Assembly: GCF_025118155.1 (NCBI RefSeq) | Contig: NW_026251393.1 | Span: 986,290 to 1,050,289, forward strand | Source: Cokeromyces recurvatus | Taxonomy: Eukaryota > Mucoromycota > Mucoromycetes > Mucorales > Mucoraceae | Direction: 5' to 3' | Length of the DNA: 64,000 nucleotides | Part shown: in pieces, positions 50,206-62,400 of the stretch | How positions within the stretch are numbered: position 1 is the first letter of the stretch | How the letters are laid out: each line of letters starts with the position of its first letter | The notes under the pieces: model-generated | The model's input: the letters and a program-made list of their open reading frames with translations, nothing else | What the model was told of the DNA's origin: nothing | The model's database searches: none | Translations under genes and position numbers: made by a program

Positions 50206-50576
50206 TATGAATAAAAAAAAATGATGTTAATTTATGTACACAATGTTCATGTAAGCTTTAATTATTTTTTACATAATCTGTCTTGTGGTATATATATTAG
50301 GTAATCCTAGAGTATAATGATCCATAATATATGCATTGTATATGTAATAAAATCCTAGACAATATTACAATGTAAGAAACAAAGTACAATGATGTACTAT
50401 TCCTTTCAAATAAATAAAGCAAAATTACACACTTGTAAAAGCAATTTTTTTTTTTTTTTGCTATTTTTTTTTTTTTTTTTTTTTTTACTCATTTCTTTAT
50501 CTATAAAAAGCGTCCTTTTAGTTTTGTTATTTTTTTTTCTCTTTCTCTTTTGTTTATTTAATAATCACTGAGGCAT
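50206..50576. other. Intergenic between two plus-strand genes
   Basis: About 370 AT-rich bases with poly(T) runs at 50443-50459 and 50466-50487. It contains the NOM1 3' end and the chitinase leader. No gene is seen. Confidence 0.6.
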
Positions 50577-53263
50577 ATGAAGAACGCATTTTTGTTAATT
50601 TTTTCTATTCTTGTTGTTATTACAAAAGCTTATAATGTAACTAAATATTTATTATTATATTCATTTTATATATGTAAAAATTTATCTATTTATATAGAAT
50701 CAATGTAATGATAATATTGTTGATTGTAAAGTGATCTCTATTATACAAAATATATACAATAATAAGAAATTTTCTAAAACCAATTTTCTTTCATTATTAG
50801 ACTGGGGACAAAACTCTTATGGCGCTGCTAATATGAATGATGTATCTGGCTGGCAACAACCATTAAAATTCTATTGTGATGACGACACTATTGATGTTTT
50901 TCCCATTGCATTCTTAACTCATTTTACCGGTGTAGGCGGCAAACCTCAAATCAACTTGGCAAATGTAAATAGCTTCTTGTCTCTCTCTTTTTTTTTTTTT
51001 CTTTTTTTTTTTGCTGCTATTATTTTATTCATATATGTATGCATTGTTTTAGTATTGTAATAGTGTTGACAACGGAACTTTTCCAGGAACCAATTTAGCT
51101 AAATGTCAAAATATCGCATCTGATATTAAATATTGTCAAAGTAAAGGTAAATTAGTTACCTTATCTTTTGGTGGAGCTACTGCTGGTGTAGGATTTCAAT
51201 CAGATAATCAAGCCTCTGACTTTGCTGACACCATTTGGAATCTTTTTCTTGGTGGTAATTCTGATAGTCGTCCATTTGGCAACGCTATTCTTGACGGGTA
51301 ATAATAAAAATAATAGTATATATGAAGTCAGTATGGAGTAGATTATAATTCCTTTTATTTTATTTTTGAAAGTATCGATCTCGACATTGAGGGTGGTGGA
51401 CCTAACCGTAAGTAATGATAATATAGTATGTGTTCTGATCAATAAAAATAGCTAATTTTTTTTTTTTTTGGGTTATAGATTATGTAACCTTCCTTAATAA
51501 ATTGAATTCCTATTTTAAGTCTTCTAGTAAAAAATATTATGTAACGGCTGCTCCTCAGTGTGTATACCCTGATGCCAATCTTCAGATTACTTTAAATGGA
51601 TACCCATTTGATGCTGTTTATGTTCAATTTTGTAAGTTTGATCGTATGTTAGTTTATAATTTATACAGTGGCTTTAATGCATTACATATATATATATATA
51701 TATATTGTTATTGTAATAGACAACAATCCTTGTGGGCTTCAGAACTTCAATACACCATCACAATGGAACTTTGGTATATGGGATCTATGGGCTCGCACTA
51801 TCTCTCCTAACCCTGATGTTAAAATATACATTGGTGCCCCTGCCAGTAGTTCTGCTGCAGGTGGAGGATATGTTTCTGCTGACACACTTGCTAGTATTGC
51901 TATCAAGACTCGAGATAGTTTTCCTAGTTTTGGGGGTGTTATGTTCTGGGGTAATAATCACAAAAAAAAAAAAAAAAAAAAAAAATAATAAGCTAATCAT
52001 TATATATATATATATATATTTCAATAGATGCTTCTCAAGCTTACATGAATAATCGCATTGATTCTGCTTTAAAGAATGCTCTTAAATCAGGAAGGAGATG
52101 TAATAATAACTTCATATATCCAGCATGCACTGCACCAGTCTGGATGTCTGGAAATAACTATCCTAGTGGAAGTCGAGTTTCTTACAAGTTAGTATTCTGT
52201 TTATTTTTTATATTAAATTATAATAGCTATTTAACCTTTTTTTTTTTTCTAATTTTAGTGGGTAAATATATCTAAATTTAAATTTGTTAAATTTTTGAAC
52301 TAATCATTACTGCATTATTGATACTAATAGCTATATGTGGGTTGTAAGTTAAAATATAATATGTATATATAAAATATAATCGTATAACTGACTTATACTC
52401 CTGTAGGCTAAATGGTTTGCTAGCTCAGCACCCTCTAGTGATGTAAATGGTGATTGGTCTCCAGGTAAAAAAAAGAAAACTTTATAACTGTATTAAGTAA
52501 CAATTTTAATGTAAAAAAAAAAAGTAAGCGCATGCTCTAGTAATGGAGGAGATGTGACTACAACTACAAAGACGATTGTTACTACAACTACTAGTAATAA
52601 ACCTTCAACAACAACAACAACAACAACTACTACTACTACTACTACTACTACTACCGCCAAGACAACCACTAGTACAACTAGCATTGCTACTCCTACTAAT
52701 GGTTGCTCTGGTGTTAGTTCATGGTCTCCCACTACGACTTACACTGCAAATGATAAAGTTATCTACCAAGGCTCAGTCTGGAAAGCTAAGTGGTGGACAT
52801 ATAATGATACTCCTGGAGGTTCGAATATAGTTTGGGAGAAATTAGGTGTCTGTTCTACTACTCTGTCTTCTAGGTCTTTACAAAGTACATAAGAAAAAAA
52901 AATTATCTTCTCTTATTCTTAATCATGAACCACTATTTTTTTTTTTTTAATAGTTCCAATTCATAATAGTAACTGTACACATTATTTAAGATGGAATAGT
53001 GCTCGAACCTATATTACTGGTTCCAAAGTTGTTTATAGGTGATTTTTTTTTCTTTTTTTGTATTTCAATGTGAATACTTATCTTTTAATTTAGGGGTTCT
53101 ATGTACACTGCTACACGTTCAACTACTGTAAGCTGATTTTCTTTTTTTTTTTGTTAATGCCATGATTTATAACATCTCTTTTGATAATTTATAGAATGAA
53201 CTTCCTAATAGTTATTCCAAAGCTTGGAAAAAGGATTTTGAATGCTCGAAAAAGGAAAAATAA
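50577..53263 (+). CDS. GH18 chitinase (class III type) with three chitin-binding modules
   Basis: Fifteen exons encode 565 residues: 50577-50636, 50698-50725, 50801-50964, 51053-51297, 51373-51407, 51479-51631, 51720-51950, 52028-52187, 52259-52261, 52331-52343, 52407-52464, 52525-52884, 52954-53038, 53094-53127, 53195-53263. It hydrolyses chitin at the cell wall. A signal peptide (MKNAFLLIFSILVVITKAYN) precedes the GH18 domain: YWGQNSYGAAN, LSFGGATAGVGF, the catalytic DxxDxE in GIDLDIEGGG and WDLWARTISP. After the domain come CBM5/12-like modules (VSYNGYMWVAKWF, then VIYQGSVWKAKWW, then VVYRGSMYTATRS), with a Thr-rich linker containing (ACA/ACT)n between the first two. Exon 9 is 3 nt (TGG) and supplies the Gly of module 1. 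The summed exon length is a multiple of three. Confidence 0.88.
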
Positions 53264-53480
53264 TCTTGCAAAAAAAAAAAAAAAAATGTATTATTTATTA
53301 TCATAGATTGACTCTATTATTTACATATTTTGAATAAATAAACTGATGCCGCGTATATGATTCCATGTATTCATTTTATTGATGAAGACAATTTAATTAT
53401 ATATATATGAGTATGGAAAGAAGAGCTGTACAGAGCTACTATGTATTGCGCATATCTATATTAATTTCTTTTTTCTACAT

Positions 53481-54719
53481 TTATAAAGTACAATTTTTAG
53501 AAGCTAATTGGCCAATAATATTCACTACATCTTCACAGTATCCAACATTATATTTTGCTAATGTTTCTTTGGGCAAAGGACCAACATAAATACAAAAAGC
53601 CCTTTCATCGTTTGCAAGAGCATTAAACATATCCTCATCTGTATGATCATCGCCAACACACATAATAAATTCTGGCTTTTGTTCTTCTTTAATATATTTC
53701 ACTATTTCACCTTTACTAACTGTTGAAGATCGAATTTCCAAATTCATTTTATTAACCAAGATACTTGCGCCAGGGATTTTCAAAAGCTCTTCATGAAACA
53801 AGTGTGATTGTTTTAGACTAGATGAAAAGTTTTAAGTATGACTTATTTTATCTTTTTTTTTTCTTTTCTTTTTTTTTTGTTAATGGCATTCACTTACGCC
53901 TCTTCAGGATTAACAGCATTACGATAATGCCAAGTGATAGATGACTTTTTCTGTTCAATCACTGTACCTGGATTCCTTTTGGTATATTTTTCAAAAATTT
54001 CTAAAACGTCATCTTTCCAAGACATATCCGTATCTCCAAGCATGTCACTCCAATCATTTGATTCTGGCTTCTTTATAAACGATCCATGTTCTGAACTGAA
54101 TCCTAAACGTGGAATATGTCCAAGATGAGTATCTAAGAAATGTTGATCTCTACCAGAGATAACCCAAACAGAGTTTAAAGGATCTTTACATAGTTCCTGA
54201 AGATTATGTAGCAAAGTGGGTGCTGGCTTAGCATCAGCGGGTTGACTTACAATAGGCGTTAAAGTTCCCTAATACAAATTTTTATTCAAAATCACTTTAG
54301 TAAACAATGGATCAATGAAATAACAGTATGTGTTGCTGGGAAAAAAAAAAGCAATGGAAGCCAACTTACATCATAATCGAACAGAAATAAACGTTTATGT
54401 GTATTTTTATATGTATTATACAAAACTGATAGATTTAAAGGTTGGGTATGTTTGGAGATCATACAGGTACAAATGTAAAAGAAAGAAAAGAAAAGAAAAG
54501 AAAAAAAAAATGTATAATGTGTGAGATTAGTTTCAGGTTGAAAAAGAAAAATAAATAAACAACTAAATAAATAAATATAGGAAACTGCATCTTTTTTTTT
54601 TTTTCTTTTTTTTCCCTGTTGTTTTCAAACTCCAAAAAATGCCACAGTTTCAAGAGATTTTCTAAATTAAAAAAAAAAAAAAAAATAATTACCGAGATAT
54701 TATTCAATACTTCAGTCAT
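53481..54719 (-). CDS. Trehalose-6-phosphate phosphatase (stand-alone)
   Basis: Exons 54370-54425, 53898-54268 and 53481-53817 are clear and open in frame. The enzyme releases phosphate from trehalose-6-phosphate, the last step of trehalose synthesis. HAD motifs: LFLFDYD|GTLTPI across an exon boundary, VWVISGRDQ, GFSSEHGSF and CVGDDHTDEDMF. About 260 residues fit the phosphatase domain alone, without the trehalose synthase-like domain that yeast Tps2 carries. The 5' end is unresolved: ATG 54719 starts MTEVLNNIS, which would need a phase-1 join, but the visible donor ends at phase 0. Another first exon or a frame change in the T-rich intron is possible. A small coding-like fragment lies just upstream (54776-54876). 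Confidence 0.75.
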
Positions 54720-56677
54720 ATTAGTATGGCTTGTTTAGAAGAAGAGGATCAATATCAATTCCGTTATTAGGTATTTTAATTTTGAATAAAGTAAGCATTA
54801 TTAGGACAATAGCCGGTAGTTGTACCATCAATGTTAGATGACGTACTTAATACATTCACGCGTTCCGAGTTTCTATGTTGAAATAAACATTTTTGGGTAA
54901 ATTAAATACATTATTTTGGTAAAATAAAAAAAAAATAAGGAGCAATAGGATTATAGTTTATTCAACAGCATTTAGTTACTAGGAAACTTTTATAGATTAA
55001 GGTAACATTCCTTATGCAGCTTAGCTTAGTATTATCAGGGCAAACAACGATAAAGTATTTCGATACTAGTTGATGCTTTTATGCAAAATTCTTTTTGGGA
55101 ATAAACTTGATTAATTATCCCCGAAATATTAGACATGGTTTTTTTTTTTTAAGAAAGAGAGAAAGAGAAAGAGAGAGGAATAATGATAATGCTTACATAA
55201 TTACTGAATTACAACTACCATTTTTCTTCCTACCTGCAGTTTTAAAGCCCTACATGCTGAACCTTTAAAATTTATTGGAGGATCCAGCACATGTATTATC
55301 TATAAATGTATAAAATGTTTCAAAGATGATCCTTGAAATAGTATTTTTTTTTTGCAAACGCAGTAAAACTAGAAGTTTTAATATACTATTAAGTAATAAA
55401 TTAAAAAAGAAATAGAATAACAATAATGATAAAGTGGATATATAAAACTAGAATGGAGAAGATAATAAAAAAGAAAAAAAACTTTCTGAGGGACAAGAGG
55501 AAAAATAAAATGAAAATAAGTAAAATATTAGGGAAAAATAAAAATAAAAATTGCTAGTATCATTAGAAAGACGGCTATTTTACCAGTCAGGAACAACTAG
55601 ATAGCGGAGAAAAAAAAAGTATAGATGCAAGGTGAATAGCCATACCAACAAAAAAAGGCTGTTCAATGAGCGGCCTTCTACAAGAAACTTTATTCAGGAT
55701 GATCTTTAATGGAAAACGGCGGCTGAAGGTGACGGTGTACATGAAGATATTCGAACAAATGTAATAACTGAGGGCAATTCATGTTTTTTTTTCTTTTTAG
55801 ATAATAAAGGTAAGGCTTGGGTTAACCAGTTAGAGTATGTGTGTAAAGTAGAATTGTGCTCATTTGGAAAGCAAATAAGTTAGACAAAGAAATATGCAAT
55901 GACTGCAAAATGTAACTATTTTCTTGCTTGAGGTTAGTATAGAAAGGCTTGTTAATGATTTCTATGAGCTTCCATTCTTATGATTGGCAAATTGGAAAAT
56001 TCTTTTAATATTGTGTGAGTTTCACCTTATGAAGTTCTCTCCTGGTAGAGTAATTCGAGTGTTTAATGATTATAGAAGGAAGTGAGAATATTCCATCCTT
56101 CAAGTAAATTCATTATATAAGTTGATGCTATAATTCTTCATAGTTTTTATCGCGACGCATGACTTGGAGACGTACTTTTTTTTTTTTTTTTTTGCTCTTG
56201 TTTTATGCTAATATAGCAAATAATCTAGTTTAAATAGAAAACGTGTCCTGAAGAATTCTTTATTATTATATCTTTTATAAAAAAAATCTTTTTTGATCAA
56301 GTATAAAAGCTTTAGTTAGATGATCAAATTAAAAGAAAAAAAAAATATCTTTAAAAAAAGAAAAAAAAACGCGTTTACATTTACTGTAATCAAGTATAAG
56401 GTTTTAACACAGAAATACCCCATTTATATAATAATACGTTCAACCCCATTTAATACAATTCTAGTTCATTAACTTTTAGGATGCATTTATAAAAAATTGA
56501 ATCTAAAGCATAAGCACCAAGAAGATGAATACTGTACTTTTTATTTGAATGTATTATCAGCTTTGTATTATTAAGCAAATTGCTGAAGTATTTTTTTTTT
56601 TTGATCTATCCAATCAAATATGAATAGGTCTCAAAAGAGAAAAAATAAATAAACATACTTTATTTAATACTTACAAT
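54720..56677. other. Intergenic, mostly unrecognised
   Basis: About 2 kb. At 54776-54876 on the minus strand there is a short coding-like stretch reading SERVNVLSTSSNIDGTTTG then YCPNNAYFIQN and a stop, after an AG acceptor; it may be the last exon of a small unrecognised gene. A short GC-richer patch at 55665-55785 has no clear frame. Poly(T) runs lie at 55140 and 56175. No other gene is seen. Confidence 0.45.
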
Positions 56678-57395
56678 ATGAATGAGACAGTTAAGTTTGG
56701 AAAGTTTAACATCTCAAAAGATGAAGTTTTTTATGAAAGTGAATATTCTATGGGTATTGTTAATTTAAAGCCCATTACACAGTAATGTATTGTCACTCGT
56801 GAAACTTGTAGAATCTAATTACTAATTTGTTACATGTTTATAATAGAGGACGTAAATGGCATTACATTAAACAATTATTTGATGCTCATTTTGTTTCTAA
56901 AGCTTTTACATGTATTTATATATAGATGTTCTTGTTGCCCCAAAGAGGAATGTTTCAAGATATTCTCTTCTTAGTATTGAGGAAGTAAAAATTAAACATA
57001 TATAGTATTGTCATAATATATATGTATATATATTTTTTCAAATGTAAAGAATATAGTGATTTATGGTTTTAAAGATTATAGATCTTACCAATTCAGCTAG
57101 GGAAATTTGTGAGGTTCTTAAGGATGAATATTTGAACATGAAACAAGGCTATATATGGCTGATTCAGGATGGAAAAGAAGCAGGGCAAACAGTAAAGAAC
57201 CTGTTGTACAATTAAAAAAAAAAAGTATTTATTTATTTATTTTGATAGGTTCCACATGTTCATTTACATATTATACCAAAAAGATTTTCAGAATGGTATC
57301 AAAGTGGTGGTGTAGAAGACCAAGATAGAATACCTAGATCCATAGATGAAATGAAAAAAGAAGCAAGTCGATTAAAGATAATGTTTAAAAAATAA
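56678..57395 (+). CDS. FHIT/Aph1-type HIT family dinucleoside polyphosphate hydrolase
   Basis: Five exons (56678-56781, 56847-56851, 56926-56984, 57075-57191, 57249-57395) encode 143 residues. FHIT/Hnt2-type enzymes cleave Ap3A/Ap4A. Motifs: YSMGIVNLKPITQGHVLVAPKR with the conserved GH, DLTNSAREIC, WLIQDGKEAGQTV and the active-site triad region VPHVHLHIIPKR. Exon 2 is only 5 nt (AGGAC) and encodes the Gly and first base of the His of the GH motif. The flanking introns (65 and 74 nt) both have GT donors and TAG acceptors. Without this exon the protein would lose the conserved GH, so I consider it real. Length is normal for FHIT (about 147). Confidence 0.88.
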
Positions 57396-57529
57396 TAGAA
57401 GAATCCTTCTTATTAACAATAATGAAGAACTAACAAGCAGTTTCTTATTAACTTTAGTGAGTAAATAAGAGACATATTGAACAAATATTTTCTTTCTTTT
57501 ACCTCTATTCACTACCATTAAAAAAATGA

Positions 57530-57735
57530 ACCAATAGGGCATCAGACGCTTTTTGTTGGTGTTGGTGGGATTTGTTCAATATTTTGAGTTGTGCTGTGAA
57601 TTGTTGGTATTGGACCTCTAAGTTTTTGAGGCGTTTGTCAATTGATTTGTTGTGTTACGAGTTTTTTTTTGAATTGTTGTATCTTCTGTAGGTCATTTAT
57701 TAGCTCTTTCCTATTAAATACAGCCATTTTATTAC
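57530..57735 (-). pseudogene. Coiled-coil relic, possibly retrotransposon gag-like
   Basis: On the minus strand an ATG at about 57733 opens MAVFNRKELINDLQKIQQF, then a frame change near a poly(A) leads to NKSIDKRLKNLEVQYQQ and FTAQLKILNKSHQHQQKASD before a stop. The heptad pattern and the position next to an LTR-like repeat suggest a gag-type fragment, but this is inference. It may equally be a fragment of a cellular coiled-coil gene. Confidence 0.35.
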
Positions 57736-57924
57736 TGTGAGGAAGGCTGTCTACAACAATCTTGTTAGTTTATTATTTTCATTGAATTATATTTTTCAAG
57801 AAAGCCACAAGATCGTTTCTATTTGTTGAAAGTCCAGCAAAAGTGAACACCACAAGACACGCTTTTTTATAAAAAATATATCTCAACATATCTGAAAAAC
57901 TTTAATGTTAGTGGTGTGTGTGTG

Positions 57925-58095
57925 TGTGTCTTAAATGAAAAAAAGATAAAGAAGGAGAAATAGAAAAAAGGCAAGTGCGTGCAGTTTTATTGAAAAGAAA
58001 AAATAATGCAAAAATTGTACAAAAACAATAATATGAGAAAATAATAAGGGCTATTTATATGCAAAATAAGTGACATTAATAGAATAACTGAACAT
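57925..58095 (-). repeat. LTR-like repeat, copy A
   Basis: Diverged direct repeat of 62240-62400. Both share GTNTTAAATG at the left, a GA-rich tract, then AAAATAA, A(A/C)AAGGGCTATTTATATG and AAGTGA. Read on the minus strand this gives TATAAATAGCCCTT, a TATA-box-like core (TATAAATAG at 58051-58059). Direct-repeat placement and the TATA core suggest a degraded LTR. Confidence 0.45.
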
Positions 58096-61000
58096 TAGTA
58101 CAGCCATTACAATGGATTAACAAATATGTGTCGGCAGTCGAGAAATAACTGTCGTAAAAGAAATTTCAATTTGTCGTTTTAGGGAAAGCGTATTGTCGCA
58201 AAGGTTTTTTTGGTAAATTTATTAAAATTTTTTAGAGAGGTTCTTTATAATTTTGTTATGGAACAAGCTCTGGATATAAGCACAAGTAATATAATAAAAG
58301 ATGGATTGCATAATACAGGACGAACTATAAGCCTGAACATATAATAATAAAAGATATCATATCTTTTGTACACTCTTTGAAACTCTATTTCTTTCTTCTC
58401 TTTAAAGCCATTATTCCTTTCAAACTGTTCAAAACCTAAAGAGTCTTGTTATCATGATCATCATAAAAAAGAGCTCAATTGCCGTAGTACAGTAATAAGA
58501 AAGCTTACAGCCTAACTATTTAAAATGCATAAACTGCCAAAAATATCTTGTACAATTGAAAATAAAACTGCTGTATAAAATGACATTTTTTATATTATTG
58601 ATTGCTTATCTACTCTTATTTTTTTGAAGAATGTATGAACATCATGCTCTGTTGTGTAACTGCATTTGACTAGTTTTGGCTTAATTTCTTTACAAGAATG
58701 CTCAATAAATTCACATGAATAAAAATACATATAAAAAAAGTAAACAAACTTCTTCTTTTTTTTTTACTTTTTTGCTTACTTTCAAAGAAGACAGTAATAC
58801 TTTACTACATTCAAATAAAAGGTAAAACTTATCTTTAAAGTATTAAAAAGAAAAGAGAAAAAAAAAGAAAAGGAGAAAGGCAGGAGAGAAGATTTAACGC
58901 AAAGTAAATTAAAAACAAAAAAAAAAAAAAAAATTGCTAAAATTTAACTTTAATAACTTCTCCTTTTGTTTATTTTTTTTTTCTCCTGAACTTTACTATA
59001 AAAAAAAAGTACATTTTTTCGTTTTTTTTTCCCTTTTTTTCTCTTTTCTTTTCTTTAGCTTTTTTTTATATTTTTCCTATTCTTCTTTATTTTTACTTGA
59101 AACTATGGGTAGACATTGTCAGGGTTATGAAGTGTGCTCAAGTCACATAGCTTGGCTTACTTGAGAGTGTAGAACTGTCCGTTTATAACATGGCTAAAGG
59201 AGAGGGCCTAGACTCTCTTTTGGTTACTACATGCATATCCGCCTTCACCTTGGGTTATTGCAACCTTAGATAATTGATGGGACCTTATCGAATTTTGACT
59301 GCTCAAGTTTGATTTATTTCCAAAGGAGGAGGGAAATAAAAAGGATACTTGGGGTTGGAAATTGTAAACCTGTTCCTTTTTTAGGGAGATTAGCGTACTC
59401 TTTGTCTGCACCATTGAAAGGGCTTATCTCAAGGTTTAGTTTTTCTGTTTTTCTTTTTGGAGGTTTTTCCTTCTTTTTATTTTTATCTAGTTGCTGTTTA
59501 TAAAATAAAAATAGATAAGGATGCACAGCTTACGTTTCTGACCGTGGTTTTTTCATCTATTTATTTAGTTGAAGAATCCCAACTTGTATTTACTGTTAAG
59601 TCAAAAGTAGATGCTAGGGGTCAAAGAAGGGACATTCTCAGGTAAACAATAGTCAGGTCGTGCACTTCATGTATCTGGATTTCTTCCACTTCGCCACGCT
59701 ACAGGTCAGAATGTTTAGCCCGGCTTCCAATGAAACTTACATCCAACTGTATTTTTTTATTGGGTTATGGGGTGAGGAATCCTATCTTTTTCTTCTAGCA
59801 AGGCTTGGGCCAGGTTGGACTTTGCCAAGTGTCTACTAGTTGAAATTGGACGTTTATCTTTCAAGTAGAAATTTAGAGGGAGAAGAAAAAATTACAGCCC
59901 GTATCAATTTGTGTATGGGTTGTAATATTATTTTTGGGATTAGATATGCTTTCACCTTCTCGTGGTTAATCCTGTTAGTATCAAGTCTCTTTTAAAAGAG
60001 ATTTGAGAACTAAGAAAAGCATCTTTTTTTTATAATATTAATAAAAATGAAAAAAAAAACCAATTTAATAAAATCGCGTTCTACAATAAAGTTGCTTCTC
60101 TAATAATATTTTATTATAACAAAAGTGGTGAAAGACTCTAACAGCACAGTGTATAAATATTAAAAAGATTATTGTATATTTTCCCTAAGATTTCTTTCCT
60201 CTCGAGGTAAATTCTATATGGTTAAATAAATCCAGCATCACTAGAATGTACATTGTCAGAATAAGACTAAAACTAGCCAACATTCATAATGAGCATTCAT
60301 AATCTGATTGCTGTACAAAAGACTATCCATCCTCAGAGAATAATTTGAAGTTGTTTCAAGCCCTGCCATCATAAATATTCATTATTCTATCTGGAAACAA
60401 ACTAACTTTGGTTTTCAAACTAGTGATTTTTTTTTTTCAACAAGGAAAATTTTCTTAGGGTATTGAGTAGTAAGAACTGAAGGAAGGCTTCACCAATTCA
60501 TCGAAAAGAAGTTGTTGAAATATCTTAGTCTTTGCAAAGGAATCTTATTTTTTTTTATTACAAATTTTCCACAAAGACAATCCCTTTACTCCTCAGAATT
60601 GTATCTACGGATGGTATAACGACACTTAATACAAGAAACATATTTTTGAAGTCTATCATGAAAACAAAATAGGTTGCCATTTGACATCACTTGTAAAACG
60701 TAACAATACGTTTTTGGAAAATAATATTGTTAGATACAGTCTTTTAGTGCGATGTTAATGAAGATTTTCATTGTTTTCAGGTTTTTGTCAGTTATATATT
60801 GCTCTTAGATGAGCATTGACTTCATCGTAAAGAATATAAAGGATAATTGCTCCTTCAGTGAATTTGTCTCATTATATGGATTAATTAAAGGAAATTCTAT
60901 AAACTAACTAAAGTTGATGCACATGATGTGAACATACGTTTAATAAGGAACTATTGCCATCTTTTATTATGTACGGTGCTTCTTGCTATTCGCTAACTTT

Positions 61001-62239
61001 TTTTCATCATTTATATGTTGATGTACTCACTATTTATCGCTAACTTAAACCCTCCTACAATGCTTGACTTCTTCTTTTTTACTTATATTATAGAGTAAAT
61101 TGTCTTAATGTTATCTTATTCACCTTAAATTACACTATAAAAAACTCCTTCAAAAGATCGTCTTAAAGAAAGAAAAAAAAAGTAGATCGCCAAGTTTTAT
61201 TCAGTAATTAAACTATTTACCTGGCAAACTGTGTCGTCGTTGACTATAAAAAGTCTAGTTAACTATTATCGTAACATTACCCTCTTTAGGAATTTATATC
61301 TTTTTTTTAGCAGAGTAAGAAAGCCAAAGAGTATAATTCACGACCTCTAGTAAGAAGATGCTTATAATTCAATGTTACTATTGAACAGTACACAACATAC
61401 TTAATAATGGCTTATTTGCTGGAGATCCAAGAGGAATTGGAAGGGCAATGATGGCCATAATAGAATATCATCTAAAAAAAAAAACTACACCATCAAAATG
61501 TATGTATTTTGAACTCTATACAACTTGATAATGAACCAGCAATGATCCCCTTTTTTTTCCTCGCTTTTTTGGGACAATGAGCCTTAAACTATAATGGTTG
61601 ATAAGCTGAAAGGAATACAATTCAAGTTTAGTAGCCCCCAAATAAAAATGTTAATTTCATTTGTAACCTTATCCTTGCCTTACCTTGCTAATACTACTAC
61701 TACTAATAATAATAATAATAATAATAATAAAGGAACCGTCCAAAGAGTGTCAATTTTGAAATATAAGACTACTACAAGTCAATTAGTGAATCAATAAAGA
61801 GGATTAGGAGTAAGAGACTTTAGATTTTAAGCTAGCTCGTATCCCTTGCTATCATATAAAATGTAGGGGCATGTGATAATGACATTGATAGATGGTTGCT
61901 TGAAAAAGGGTTGAATAATAGAAACCACATGAGTACACATATCACTTGGAAATTGAGTTGATAATAAATTATTAAAAGTAATCCATTGTAAAAGTTATGA
62001 TCACGCTTGTAAGGATAGTAAATAGTAGTCGGGTCATTGTAGTTGACGGGTACAAAAGTATTAAATGAGTAAGGATGATTGACAGTTTCCTCACTGTCTC
62101 GTGCAATATATCGCGGGATGATTTGTTTACAAGTGAAATAACATCTTTTTCTTTTCTTTTTTTTTTAGACAAAGTTGATCTGTGACAGCTTCAACTGTTA
62201 TGGTTGGCTCATTGGCTAACATTTCAAAAATAAAGACAG

Positions 62240-62400
62240 TGTTTTAAATGCAAAAGATAAGGAAAGAGAAAACAGAAAAGACAAGTCTGTGAAAACTCTG
62301 TATAGTTTATTAAGAAAAAAAGAAATAACATAGGAAAATAACAAGGGCTATTTATATGTTTTTTTTTACAAGGTAAGTGATATGAATAAATGATTACTGG
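62240..62400 (-). repeat. LTR-like repeat, copy B
   Basis: Diverged copy of 57925-58095 in the same orientation, 4.3 kb away, with the same TATAAATAG core on the minus strand at 62348-62356 and a poly(T) insertion just after it. A 4-5 kb spacing would suit a retroelement, but the interior between the copies keeps no recognisable reverse transcriptase or integrase. Confidence 0.45.

Noticed and set aside
52493..52732. Val-rich minus-strand frame
   Set aside because: It is the antisense of the Thr-rich linker of the chitinase.
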